The notes: generated by a model not told the origin, from the letters alone. A stretch of DNA of 15,012 bases from an uncultured Pseudomonadota bacterium (GCA_903902945.1 CAIUWU010000317.1:1-15012), one strand, 5' to 3'; shown: positions 7,449-15,012, numbered from the stretch's first letter. A program made the numbers and translations.

Positions 7449-8474
7449 ATGCTGATTACCGACCTTGCCAAGCACTGCAACGCAGAAATACTGGGCAATA
7501 GCGATATCGAACTGAGCTCAGCCGCTGACATTATGTCGGCACAATCTCAGCAAGTGACTGTCTTAAGTGACGGCAAATACAAGAAATACCTGAAAGACTG
7601 CCAAGCCTCGGCCTGTTTTATTGCCGAAACACCTGAGCGAGACGATTACCCGCAACAACTGACTTTGCTGATCTGCCAAGATCCTGAAATCAGTTTTCTG
7701 CAGGCCGTCAAGCTGTTGCATCCAGAAGCTGCTTTAATCCGCAGCATTTCCAGCCAGGCGGCAATCGAACCCAGCGCTCACTTGGGCGACAATGTTCATG
7801 TCGGTGCCTTTGTCAGCATCGGCCAGCATAGCCAGATTGGCGATGCAACCACGATTCATCCCGGTGCCCGGATTGGTAATAATGTTCACATTGGTAAGCA
7901 TTGTCTGATTCATGCCAATGCCGTCATTTATGACAATACCATCATCGGTGACCACGTCATCATTCATGCCGGTGCGATTATTGCCGCTGACGGCTTTGGC
8001 TATAAATTCCGCAACAATCAGCATGTCAAAGTGCCGCATGTCGGCAATGTCATCATTGATGATCATGTCGAAGTTGGCGCCAACACTTGTATCGATCGTG
8101 GCGCTTTGGGTGCCACCCGGATCGGCGCTGGCAGCAAAATCGACAATCTGGTACAACTCGGCCATAACAATGTAGTTGGACGCAATGTCATCATTTGCGG
8201 ACAATCAGGCATTTCCGGGTCTTGTACCATCGAAGACGGCGCCATTCTGGCCGGCAGTTCCGGGGTTGCCGACCATGTCAAAATTGGCAGTCGTGCCGTG
8301 GTAATGGCAAGAAGCGGTATATCGCAAGATGTTGCACCGGGCGCCCAGGTCTGGGGTAGCCCCGCCAAAGATCGCAAACTAGCCTGGAAAGAGCTGGCAG
8401 CACTCAGTAAGCTACCGGAACTGCTGCAAAAATTTAAGGTGCTGGAAAACCGAGTGGATCAACTCGAACAATAA
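7449..8474 (+). CDS. lpxD: UDP-3-O-acylglucosamine N-acyltransferase LpxD
   Basis: LpxD catalyses the third step of lipid A synthesis, transferring a 3-hydroxyacyl chain from acyl-ACP to the 2-amine of UDP-3-O-acylglucosamine in the cytoplasm. The protein has 341 residues, the same length as E. coli LpxD. The N-terminal uridine-binding domain (about 1-100) is followed by a left-handed beta-helix made of hexapeptide repeats (about 105-315, e.g. IGDATTIHPGARIGNNVHIG) and a helical C-terminal tail. Diagnostic segments are ADGFGYKF, GANTCIDRGALGAT and DNLVQLGHN; the last contains His239, which matches the catalytic His239 of E. coli. The start at 7449 is supported by AAGGA at 7438-7442, six bases upstream and lying within the end of the previous gene, so translation is probably coupled. 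None of its usual neighbours (bamA, skp, fabZ, lpxA) is next to it, so it may be a displaced or second copy. Confidence 0.95.
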   Translation: MLITDLAKHCNAEILGNSDIELSSAADIMSAQSQQVTVLSDGKYKKYLKDCQASACFIAETPERDDYPQQLTLLICQDPEISFLQAVKLLHPEAALIRSISSQAAIEPSAHLGDNVHVGAFVSIGQHSQIGDATTIHPGARIGNNVHIGKHCLIHANAVIYDNTIIGDHVIIHAGAIIAADGFGYKFRNNQHVKVPHVGNVIIDDHVEVGANTCIDRGALGATRIGAGSKIDNLVQLGHNNVVGRNVIICGQSGISGSCTIEDGAILAGSSGVADHVKIGSRAVVMARSGISQDVAPGAQVWGSPAKDRKLAWKELAALSKLPELLQKFKVLENRVDQLEQ

Positions 8475-8562
8475 TCGTCATCGAGTCATATCACCTGCTT
8501 TGCCTGGATTTTTGAGTCATTTGACATAGTTTAATTTAATGACTGACAAAGCTCGCTGCCGA

Positions 8563-8593
8563 TTGAAATCAGATAGCTGTAACACCTTAAAAT
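8563..8593 (+). promoter_or_regulatory. Candidate sigma-70 promoter upstream of the BNR lipoprotein
   Basis: In the 214-base gap between lpxD and the lipoprotein gene, TTGAAA (8563-8568) and TAAAAT (8588-8593) each match five of six consensus positions. Their spacing of 19 bases is at the long limit. A perfect TTGACA at 8521-8526 in the same gap has no good -10 partner. The gap contains no gene or clear terminator hairpin that I can support. A promoter is expected here because the gap is the second largest break in the lower half of the gene string, but the exact site is weakly supported. Confidence 0.25.
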
Positions 8594-8688
8594 GTAACGC
8601 TTTTCCTGGTCGCCTGACTCTACTTTAAAACTGGCAAGAATATTGCTTTATATCGACCTATGTCCGTAACAGTTACTCTCAAGCACTA

Positions 8689-9936
8689 ATGAAAGCACGT
8701 CACAATCTCACCATAATTCTTGCATTTTTAATGCTGAATGCCTGCAGTCAGGACCTTGTTAAACCGCATGCGACGCAAGCGGGCAACAATTCGGGCACAG
8801 CAACCCCGACTGACAAGCAATCTTTATGTCTGAGTAATCCGGCAGCAGTGAATTGTGCCGATACAGTAACCGCCACCTTCGATGCACAAGGCACACTCTG
8901 GATCGTCTGGGCCAGCGCTCATCATCTTTATATTCAGTCTTCTACCGATCAAGGCCGCCATTTTTCTGAGCCGGTCAAGGTCAACGCCGAAGCCGAAAAT
9001 ATTGCGGCCAATGGCGAATACCGACCCAAAATCAAACTTGACCAGCAAGGCCATATTTATCTGACCTGGACACAAGCCCTGGAAAAACGCCATACCGGAC
9101 ACATTCGCTTCAGCCGCTCAAGCGATCACGGCAAAACCTTTAGCAAACCGGTGACGATTAACGACAATCTGGATATCATCAGCCATCGCTTCGATGACTT
9201 GCTGATCGGCAACAACGGCGAAATTTTCATTGCCTGGCTAGATGCCCGTGACAAAGAACAGGCCAAAGCCGCCCAGCATGACTTTCTGGGCACTGCGGTT
9301 TATTACAGCTGGTCCCATGATGGCGGAGCGCATTTCAGTGCCAATAAAACTGTTTCCCCGCATAGTTGTGAATGCTGCCGGATTGGCATCGCCCTGGATC
9401 GTGACAATCTGCCGGTAGTCCTGTGGCGTCACGTATTTGATGGCCAGATTCGCGATCAGGCCTTAATAAAATTCAAAGATTGGAACACCCCGGGCGAATT
9501 AAAACGCGCCAGTGTCGACAACTGGAAAATTGAGGCCTGTCCGCATCATGGACCTGCCCTGACGATTGATGATAACGGACGCTATCACATTGCCTGGTTT
9601 AGTGGCGCCACAGATCACCAAGGCCTGTTCTACAGTTATTCCGATGACCAGGGAAAAAACTATTCAGCGGCCTATCCACTGGGCAATCAGGGCGCCAAAC
9701 ATCCTCATATTGCCGTGCTGGGCAACCAGGTTGCGATCATCTGGTCTGAATTTGACGGCACCAGCAATTTAATCCGCGGCATTCACAGTGACGACAACGG
9801 TGAATCCTGGTCCGAACCCAAAACCATCGGCAGCACCAAAAACAAGGCCGATTATGGTTTTCTGTTAACGGACGGCGATGACATTTATCTGTCCTGGCAA
9901 ACCGACGACGGCTATCAGTTTAGAGCCATCAATTAA
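8689..9936 (+). CDS. Asp-box (BNR) repeat lipoprotein with CxCC motif
   Basis: The protein has 415 residues. It opens with a lipoprotein signal: positively charged MKARH, a hydrophobic core and the lipobox LNAC, with cleavage expected before Cys19. Five Asp-box motifs of the S-x-D-x-G-x-x-W/F type are visible: STDQGRHF (85-92), SSDHGKTF (144-151), SHDGGAHF (209-216), SDDQGKNY (318-325) and SDDNGESW (367-374). They predict a sialidase-fold beta-propeller facing the periplasm or anchored in the outer membrane. I do not see the FRIP motif or the arginine triad pattern of true sialidases, so sialidase activity should not be assumed. SCECCR (226-231) and ACPHHG (283-288) put four cysteines and two histidines at two places, which could bind a metal or form disulfides. 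The start at 8689 is fixed by the signal peptide; no clear ribosome binding site precedes it. It lies just upstream of tonB. Function unknown. Confidence 0.75.
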   Translation: MKARHNLTIILAFLMLNACSQDLVKPHATQAGNNSGTATPTDKQSLCLSNPAAVNCADTVTATFDAQGTLWIVWASAHHLYIQSSTDQGRHFSEPVKVNAEAENIAANGEYRPKIKLDQQGHIYLTWTQALEKRHTGHIRFSRSSDHGKTFSKPVTINDNLDIISHRFDDLLIGNNGEIFIAWLDARDKEQAKAAQHDFLGTAVYYSWSHDGGAHFSANKTVSPHSCECCRIGIALDRDNLPVVLWRHVFDGQIRDQALIKFKDWNTPGELKRASVDNWKIEACPHHGPALTIDDNGRYHIAWFSGATDHQGLFYSYSDDQGKNYSAAYPLGNQGAKHPHIAVLGNQVAIIWSEFDGTSNLIRGIHSDDNGESWSEPKTIGSTKNKADYGFLLTDGDDIYLSWQTDDGYQFRAIN

Positions 9937-9980
9937 TTTCAAATTGCTTCCCTCAGGTTTTTTCATAGATTTCATGGTTT

Positions 9981-10775
9981 ATGTATCGTTCTACACAAGA
10001 AGAAGAGGTTCTGTTTAACGCTATGAGCACACCTCATAATTCTGCAGCCATTAAAGCGCATACCGCACCAACGGCTGCGGCATGGTGGCAACCCTTGTTT
10101 GGCGAAGAAAAGCCAAACAACATCATCAGCCTGCTAACCATTCTGGTAACGCTAACCCATATCTATGCACTGATGTGGTTTCTGGCACCGGAAGAAAAAT
10201 TCACCGAAGCGCAGGCGTTGCCGATGGAGGTCTCGCTGATCAGTGTCGCAGCCCCCAAACCAGCGGTTGCTACACCACCGGCTCCCACCCCACCGATACC
10301 GAAACCGAAACCGGTTGTCAAACCAATACCGAAGCCAGTGGTTAAAAAACCGGCACCGGTGGTGCAAAAATCGCCGGATTATGCGCCGCCCAGCCCGACT
10401 CCACCGCCACCAGAGCCTTCTGCTGCTGAAATCGAAGCCGCCGCCTCGGCGCGTGCGGCTGCTGCGGCAGCGGCGGCGGCAGCCACTGCCTTCACCGAAG
10501 CCAGTTTCCGCGCCAATTATCTGCATAATCCTAAACCGGACTATCCGGCGATAGCCAAAAGCCGTGGCTGGCAAGGCAAAGTGATGCTGAGAGTACAGGT
10601 ATCCGCCGAAGGCACTGCACTGAGCGTCAGCGTCGAAACCAGCAGTGGTCATGAAATGCTGGATGAGTCAGCAGTGGAAGCGGTTCAAAAGTGGAAATTC
10701 ATTGCTGCCAAACGCGGCGACACCGCCGTTGCCAGCACCGTGATCGTACCGATTGTTTTTACCTTGCGTGATTAA
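9981..10775 (+). CDS. tonB: TonB energy-transducing protein
   Basis: TonB spans the inner membrane, reaches across the periplasm and passes proton-motive energy from ExbB/ExbD to outer-membrane receptors. The likely true start is ATG 10023 (250 residues), because GAGG lies upstream, though 14 bases away; ATG 9981 adds 14 residues and has no ribosome binding site. Counting from 10023, there is a single transmembrane segment at about 32-54 (IISLLTILVTLTHIYALMWF) with His46, possibly equivalent to the functional His20 of E. coli TonB. A Pro/Lys-rich spacer (about 75-135, with PKPKPVVKPIPKP) is followed by an Ala-rich tract (about 140-158). The C-terminal TonB domain (about 165-250) has NPKPDYPAIAKSRGWQGKV and a final VPIVFTLRD. 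It is followed by exbB and exbD in the same direction. No convincing Fur box is visible upstream. Confidence 0.92.
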   Translation: MYRSTQEEEVLFNAMSTPHNSAAIKAHTAPTAAAWWQPLFGEEKPNNIISLLTILVTLTHIYALMWFLAPEEKFTEAQALPMEVSLISVAAPKPAVATPPAPTPPIPKPKPVVKPIPKPVVKKPAPVVQKSPDYAPPSPTPPPPEPSAAEIEAAASARAAAAAAAAAATAFTEASFRANYLHNPKPDYPAIAKSRGWQGKVMLRVQVSAEGTALSVSVETSSGHEMLDESAVEAVQKWKFIAAKRGDTAVASTVIVPIVFTLRD

Positions 10776-10789
10776 GTCATATAAGAATC

Positions 10790-10807
10790 TGCGGTAAAAA
10801 TACTGCA
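10790..10807 (+). other. Small hairpin in the tonB-exbB gap
   Basis: TGCGGTA (10790-10796) pairs with TACTGCA (10801-10807) through seven pairs, one of them G-U, around an AAAA loop. It sits 14 bases after the tonB stop codon and about 40 bases before exbB. No T-run follows, so it is not a convincing terminator. It could adjust the ratio of TonB to ExbB by affecting mRNA stability, but this is inference. Confidence 0.25.
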
Positions 10808-10847
10808 ACATAATCTGGATAAAATTTTGAAAAATCAGGAGATTTGA

Positions 10848-11504
10848 ATGCCCCATCATATTGATCCCAATATTATTATCGATGCCACCCTTTATACCCT
10901 GCTGGCCTTCTCGGTCATTACCTGGGTATTGATTTTGTTCAAAATCTGGCAGTTTTCGAAAACCAAACAATATAACCATCAATACAGTGAAGCTTTTTGG
11001 GATGCTTCTGATTTAAAAGCCGCCGAACGTTTACCGAACGATATTCAGCGTGGCTCCAAAGCCCGGGTGGCCAAAATTGGTTTTGAATGGCTGAAGCAAC
11101 TGCGCCTGTCCGAACAATCGATCAGACTCAAATTCCGCGGTGCACCGCGTGATTTGCTGGAACAAGCCCTAAAACGCCAGACGCAACTAGAACAAACCCA
11201 AATTGAAATTGGCCTGACCATGTTAGCCAGCATCGGCAGCACCGCACCATTCGTAGGTTTGTTCGGCACCGTTCTGGGCATCATGCACGCTATGCATCAG
11301 ATCAGCGCCAGCGGCTCATCCAGCCTGGAAGTGGTTGCCGGCCCTATCGGTGATGCTTTGATCGCAACCGCGATCGGTATTGCGGTTGCCGTACCGGCAG
11401 TACTGGCCTACAACTTTTTCATCCGTCGCGCCAAACACCACCGTGCTTCACTTGAGCATTTTGTAGACGGGTTCTTGCACATTGCTTTCACTGACAAAGA
11501 CTAA
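10848..11504 (+). CDS. exbB: ExbB proton-channel subunit of the TonB system
   Basis: This member of the MotA/TolQ/ExbB family has 218 residues, slightly shorter than the 244 of E. coli ExbB. It forms the inner-membrane pentamer that houses the ExbD dimer and energises TonB. Three transmembrane segments are visible: about 13-33 (LYTLLAFSVITWVLILFKIW), about 122-148 and about 167-192. A large cytoplasmic loop lies between the first two. The second segment holds the family signature ASIGSTAPFVGLFGTVLGIM and the third has GDALIATAIGIAVAVPAV, with the conserved polar threonines lining the channel. The start is fixed by AGGAG at 10837-10841, six bases before the ATG. It follows tonB by 72 bases and precedes exbD by 12 bases. 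TolQ is an alternative of the same family, but the neighbouring TonB and absence of tolA/tolB favour ExbB. Confidence 0.94.
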   Translation: MPHHIDPNIIIDATLYTLLAFSVITWVLILFKIWQFSKTKQYNHQYSEAFWDASDLKAAERLPNDIQRGSKARVAKIGFEWLKQLRLSEQSIRLKFRGAPRDLLEQALKRQTQLEQTQIEIGLTMLASIGSTAPFVGLFGTVLGIMHAMHQISASGSSSLEVVAGPIGDALIATAIGIAVAVPAVLAYNFFIRRAKHHRASLEHFVDGFLHIAFTDKD

Positions 11505-11516
11505 GGAGCGTTAACA

Positions 11517-11927
11517 ATGGGTTTTAAAACCAATAGTGATGACGATGATGCTGTCAGTGAAATCAATGTCACGCCTTTAGTCGATGTCATGCTGGTGTTG
11601 GTGATCATTCTGATGGTTACCGCACCGCTAATGACGCAATCGGTCAATGTCGCCTTACCCAAAACCACCTCAACCACACCGGATACGCAAAAACAGCCTT
11701 TACAACTGGGTGTCGATGCCAGTGGTGTGATTACGTTGAATAAAAATCCGATTACCGATTTAGAAGCACTGGAAACCACTTTACGCAACGAGTTACAGCA
11801 AAATCCGGAAGTCGCCGTGCATATCTGGGCCGATCAGGCGATTAGTTACGGCAAAGTCGCGGAAGTAATGGCTACCGTGCAACATGCAGGTATTGCTAAA
11901 ATGGCTTTCGTGACACTTGAAAAATAA
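11517..11927 (+). CDS. exbD: ExbD proton-channel subunit of the TonB system
   Basis: The protein has 136 residues, close to the 141 of E. coli ExbD. A short acidic N-terminal tail (NSDDDDA) is cytoplasmic. One transmembrane helix at about 21-40 (LVDVMLVLVIILMVTAPLM) carries Asp23, which corresponds to the proton-carrying Asp25 of E. coli ExbD. The periplasmic domain follows, with typical elements PLQLGVDASGVITLNK and the ending AGIAKMAFVTLEK. It works inside the ExbB pentamer to couple proton flow to TonB. AAGGAG at 11503-11508 lies eight bases before the ATG and overlaps the exbB stop codon, so the two genes are almost certainly cotranscribed and probably translationally coupled. Confidence 0.95.
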   Translation: MGFKTNSDDDDAVSEINVTPLVDVMLVLVIILMVTAPLMTQSVNVALPKTTSTTPDTQKQPLQLGVDASGVITLNKNPITDLEALETTLRNELQQNPEVAVHIWADQAISYGKVAEVMATVQHAGIAKMAFVTLEK

Positions 11928-11960
11928 GTTTACCGCATTACTAAAGTGGCATACTCACTA

Positions 11961-11978
11961 GCTCCCATGGATGGGGGC
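11961..11978 (+). other. Hairpin overlapping the upstream mdtA start candidate
   Basis: GCTCCCAT (11961-11968) and ATGGGGGC (11971-11978) are complementary with one G-U pair, giving about seven usable base pairs around a four-base loop. The 3' arm includes the ATG at 11971, the first possible start of mdtA. If the structure forms it would hide that start, which favours ATG 12007 or implies translational control. No T-run follows, so it is unlikely to terminate exbD transcription. Confidence 0.3.
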
Positions 11979-13266
11979 ACCAATTTGGACTGAATTGAAT
12001 CACTATATGCCCGCTTCGAAATTATCTTCACTGCTTGCCTTTATCAAACAACCCCGCTGGCTGCTGATCATAAGCGGCATTCTGATCATGGGCGTGATTA
12101 TCGGTATCCGCGCCACCACATCCTCCTCGGAGGATGCTCACGGTGGCTTCAAAAAAAATAAAGCTGGCGGCTCAAAATTTGAAAACCAGACTCCGACCGT
12201 TGCAGTCGCCATCAGCCAGCTTGCTGATATGCCGGTTTATCTGAATGGTTTGGGCACCGTGACCGCCCTGCATACTGTCACCGTGCGTTCGCGGGTCGAT
12301 GGTGAACTGGTTAAAGTCAACTTTACCGAAGGTCAGTATGTCAAACAGGGCGAAGTGCTGGCACAAATTGATCCCCGCCCCTATCAGGTACAGTTACAAC
12401 AAGCACAAGGTCAGTTGATGCGCGATGAAGCATTGCTGAAAAACGCTCAGATTGATTTAAGCCGCTATCAGACTTTATTGGATCAGGACTCAATAGCCCC
12501 GCAACAAACCGCCACCCAGTCGGCCCTGGTCAAACAATATCAGGGAACGGTTGAAATTGATCGCGCCTTGGTAGAAAACGCCAAACTGCAACTCAGTTAT
12601 GCCCATATCACCGCGCCGGTAGCCGGACGCATCGGTCTAAGACTGGTCGATCAGGGCAATATGATCCGCAGCAGCGATACCAATGGCATGGCAGTGATTA
12701 CCCAGTTACAACCGATCAGCGTTGTTTTTACCTTGCCGGAAGACGTCGTGCCATCGATTATGCAACGCTGGCACGATCAGCCCAACTTCAGTGTTGATGC
12801 CTTTGACCGTTCCGGCAATCACCAGCTTGCCAGCGGCCAGCTGCTTGCCGTTGACAATCAGATAGATGCCAATACCGGCACCATTAAACTCAAGGCACAG
12901 TTCGATAACCAGGAACGCAAGCTGTTTTCCAACCAGTTCGTCAATATCAGAATGAAACTGGACACACTCCGCAATGTGGTGACAGTGCCAACTGCGGCAA
13001 TTCAGCAAGGTGCTAACGGCGCATTTGTCTATGTGGTTAACGCTGACCAGACTGTCACCGTCAAACCGGTCAAAACCGGTCCCAGCGAAAACGGCGCGAT
13101 AGTCATAACCCAGGGCTTAAACCCCTCAGAGCAAGTGGTGACTGATGGTGCCGACAAATTACGGGAAGGCATTACCGTGAATCTGCCGGCAACCGCAGCC
13201 GCTCAACCTGAGGAGCAAACCGATAAAACCGATGCTCAAGCACGCCGTGGGCGAAGAAAACCGTAA
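11971..13266 (+). CDS. mdtA: MdtA-type periplasmic adaptor of an RND multidrug pump
   Basis: This membrane fusion protein links an RND permease to an outer-membrane channel. The longest form has 431 residues; ATG 12007 gives 419, close to the 415 of E. coli MdtA, and puts the signal/anchor helix (WLLIISGILIMGVIIGI) nearer the N terminus. Neither start has a clear ribosome binding site. The order is: N-terminal anchor, TVTVRSRVDGELVKVNFTEG and GEVLAQIDPRPYQ (first half of the lipoyl domain), an alpha-helical hairpin around AQGQLMRDEALLKNAQIDL, ITAPVAGRIGLRLVDQGN (second half of the lipoyl domain), the beta-barrel with VVFTLPE and VDNQIDANTGTIKLKAQF, and a membrane-proximal domain ending in a Lys/Arg-rich tail (ARRGRRKP). 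The segments match MdtA closely. mdtB starts two bases after its stop, so the two form one operon. Exported substrates cannot be read from sequence. Confidence 0.9.
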   Translation: MGAPIWTELNHYMPASKLSSLLAFIKQPRWLLIISGILIMGVIIGIRATTSSSEDAHGGFKKNKAGGSKFENQTPTVAVAISQLADMPVYLNGLGTVTALHTVTVRSRVDGELVKVNFTEGQYVKQGEVLAQIDPRPYQVQLQQAQGQLMRDEALLKNAQIDLSRYQTLLDQDSIAPQQTATQSALVKQYQGTVEIDRALVENAKLQLSYAHITAPVAGRIGLRLVDQGNMIRSSDTNGMAVITQLQPISVVFTLPEDVVPSIMQRWHDQPNFSVDAFDRSGNHQLASGQLLAVDNQIDANTGTIKLKAQFDNQERKLFSNQFVNIRMKLDTLRNVVTVPTAAIQQGANGAFVYVVNADQTVTVKPVKTGPSENGAIVITQGLNPSEQVVTDGADKLREGITVNLPATAAAQPEEQTDKTDAQARRGRRKP

Positions 13267-13268
13267 TC

Positions 13269-15012
13269 ATGTCCGGCTCACAACTATCCAGTTTCAGCTT
13301 TAATCCTTCCCAAACATTCATCCAAAGACCGATCGCCACTTCGCTGCTGATGGTGGCGCTGCTGCTGGCCGGTCTGTTGGCATACCGGCTATTGGCAATT
13401 TCAGCACTGCCACAAATCGATTATCCAACCATACAGGTCACCACCCTTTATCCCGGGGCCAGCCCGGAAGTAATGACTTCGATCATTACCGCACCGCTGG
13501 AGCGTCAGTTTGGTCAGATGCCGGGACTAAAACAAATGTCATCCAGCAGTTCTGCCGGTGCCTCGGTCATCACCCTGCAGTTCGCCTTGAAACTGGATAT
13601 CGATATCGCTGAACAGACGGTACAGGCCGCTATCAATGCCGCCAACAATTTCCTGCCCAACGATCTGCCGATGCCGCCGATTTATAACAAAGTCAATCCG
13701 GCTGATGCACCGATTCTGACGTTGGCGTTAAGCTCGGCCAGCCTGCCATTGTCCAAGGTCGAAGATCTGGTCGATACCCGGCTGGCACAAAAAATTGCCC
13801 AGCTACCCGGCGTCGGTCAGGTCAGCATCAGCGGTGGACAACGACCGGCAGTGCGTATCCAGGCCAACTATCAAGCCTTGTCGGCTTATAACCTCAGCCT
13901 GGAAGATTTGCGTTTGGCAATTACCGCTGCCAATGTCAATTTACCCAAAGGCATGTTCGACGGCCCGCTGAAATCGGCGATGATTGATAACAATGACCAA
14001 TTGCGCTCTGCCGCTGAATACCGTGAACTGGTAATTGCCTACCGTAATGGCGCGCCAGTCCGGCTCAGCGATGTCGCCAATGCCGTCGATTCAGTCGAAA
14101 ACGTCAGACTGGCCGCCTGGGCCAATCAGCATGCCAGTGTGCTGGTCAATATTCAGCGCCAGCCGGGCGCCAACGTGATTGAAGTAGTCGACCGCATCAA
14201 ACAACTGCTGCCGCAATTGAAAGCCGGCTTGCCGCAAGCTATCGATCTGGAAGCACTGACCGACCGGACCGTGACCATCCGTGCCTCAGTGCATGACGTC
14301 CAGTTTGAGCTGATGCTAGCCGTAGCGCTGGTAGTGATGGTGATCTTTGTCTTCTTGCGCAATATCCCCGCCACCATTATTCCCGGAGTTGCCGTGCCGT
14401 TGTCACTGGTGGGTACCTTCAGCGCCATGTATCTGGCCGATTTCAGCATCAACAATCTGACGCTGATGGCCCTGACCATTGCCAGCGGCTTCGTGGTCGA
14501 TGACGCCATCGTAGTAATCGAAAATATCGCCCGTTATCTTGAAAAAGGTGAATCGCCGTTAAAGGCCGCCTTAAAAGGCTCTGAGCAAATCGGCTTCACC
14601 ATTATTTCGCTGACCATCTCGCTGGTTGCGGTTTTGATTCCGTTATTATTCATGGGCGATGTCGTGGGCCGTCTGTTTCGCGAATTTGCCATCACGCTGG
14701 CAGTTTCGATTTTGATTTCAGGGGTAATTTCACTGACCCTGACACCGATGATGTGCGCCAAGATTCTGCGCTCACATCCGCCTCAGCCCAAAACGGCAAC
14801 TGATTTTTTTGACCGCCTAATTGCCTGCTACGAACACAGTCTGCGCTGGGTATTGCGGCATCAGGGCATCACCTTGCTGGTGGCGGTGCTGACCCTGTTA
14901 TTGACCATTGCCTTGTATATCATTATTCCTAAAGGCTTTTTTCCCAGTCAGGATACCGGCCTGATTCAAGGGATTTCCGAGGCGCCGGCCAGTATTTCAT
15001 TTGCCGCCATGG
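13269..15012 (+). CDS. mdtB: MdtB-type RND multidrug efflux permease, 3'-partial
   Basis: The frame is open from ATG 13269 to the right edge, giving 581 codons; a full RND permease has about 1040 residues. RND permeases are inner-membrane proton/drug antiporters. The N terminus NPSQTFIQRPIATSLLMVAL is followed by the first transmembrane helix, then the periplasmic porter segment LERQFGQMPGLKQMSSSS, typical of the MdtB/MdtC group. Helix 4 has ASGFVVDDAIVVIENI with Asp411 and Asp412, equivalent to the proton-relay Asp407/Asp408 of AcrB. The segment IPLLFMGDVVGRLFREFAITL and then LTLTPMMCAKIL continue the MdtB match. The start lies two bases after the mdtA stop codon with only a weak purine-rich ribosome binding site (GGGCGAAG), consistent with translational coupling. 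E. coli pairs MdtB with MdtC, so a second permease gene is expected beyond the window. Confidence 0.93.
   Translation, partial: MSGSQLSSFSFNPSQTFIQRPIATSLLMVALLLAGLLAYRLLAISALPQIDYPTIQVTTLYPGASPEVMTSIITAPLERQFGQMPGLKQMSSSSSAGASVITLQFALKLDIDIAEQTVQAAINAANNFLPNDLPMPPIYNKVNPADAPILTLALSSASLPLSKVEDLVDTRLAQKIAQLPGVGQVSISGGQRPAVRIQANYQALSAYNLSLEDLRLAITAANVNLPKGMFDGPLKSAMIDNNDQLRSAAEYRELVIAYRNGAPVRLSDVANAVDSVENVRLAAWANQHASVLVNIQRQPGANVIEVVDRIKQLLPQLKAGLPQAIDLEALTDRTVTIRASVHDVQFELMLAVALVVMVIFVFLRNIPATIIPGVAVPLSLVGTFSAMYLADFSINNLTLMALTIASGFVVDDAIVVIENIARYLEKGESPLKAALKGSEQIGFTIISLTISLVAVLIPLLFMGDVVGRLFREFAITLAVSILISGVISLTLTPMMCAKILRSHPPQPKTATDFFDRLIACYEHSLRWVLRHQGITLLVAVLTLLLTIALYIIIPKGFFPSQDTGLIQGISEAPASISFAAM

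Noticed and set aside
7734..8204. Antisense frame of 156 codons inside lpxD
   Set aside because: It is a mirror of the periodic hexapeptide repeat coding of lpxD and has no independent support.
8689..9936. True sialidase
   Set aside because: Asp-boxes define the propeller fold, not the activity; the FRIP motif and a clear catalytic arginine pattern are not visible.
9944..9971. TTGCTT-N16-TAGATT as a tonB promoter
   Set aside because: Only three and four of six consensus positions match, with a short spacer; too weak to list as a feature.

Overview
This window holds ten genes, all on the + strand. The first (glutamate synthase-like) enters from the left edge and the last (an RND permease) runs off the right edge. 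Base composition is moderate, and the gene content (LpxD, TonB/ExbB/ExbD, MdtA/MdtB-type pump, CysJ-type diflavin reductase, lipobox lipoprotein) indicates a Gram-negative gammaproteobacterium. The overall flavour suggests a methanotroph of the Methylococcales, but no diagnostic methanotroph gene is present, so that placement is inference. I saw no tRNA, rRNA, CRISPR array, insertion sequence or integrase, and no non-coding stretch longer than about 215 bases.

Region 1 (1-5008): a glutamate synthase large-subunit-like protein (FMN synthase domain, iron-sulfur cysteines, GXGXG domain, then an extra C-terminal part of about 200 residues). It is followed 77 bases later by a complete CysJ-type FMN/FAD/NADPH reductase. 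No GltD small subunit and no CysI hemoprotein follows. The simplest reading is that the diflavin reductase supplies electrons to the GltB-like enzyme. This is the most unusual arrangement in the window. The cluster cysteines of the GltB-like protein are spaced C-x5-C-x3-C, one residue tighter than the usual C-x5-C-x4-C.

Region 2 (5215-8474): a membrane protein fused to a spermidine-synthase-like domain, followed after 2 bases by lpxD, whose ribosome binding site lies inside the end of the upstream gene. The lpxD copy lies outside the usual bamA-skp-lpxD-fabZ-lpxA cluster, at least on the sides visible here.

Region 3 (8689-11927): a lipoprotein with five Asp-box (BNR) repeats and an unusual CxCC plus CPHH cysteine/histidine set, then tonB, exbB and exbD, which form a complete TonB energy-transduction set for outer-membrane import.

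Region 4 (11971-15012): mdtA and the first 581 codons of mdtB, separated by 2 bases, encoding the periplasmic adaptor and inner-membrane permease of a multidrug RND pump. mdtC would be expected just beyond the right edge.
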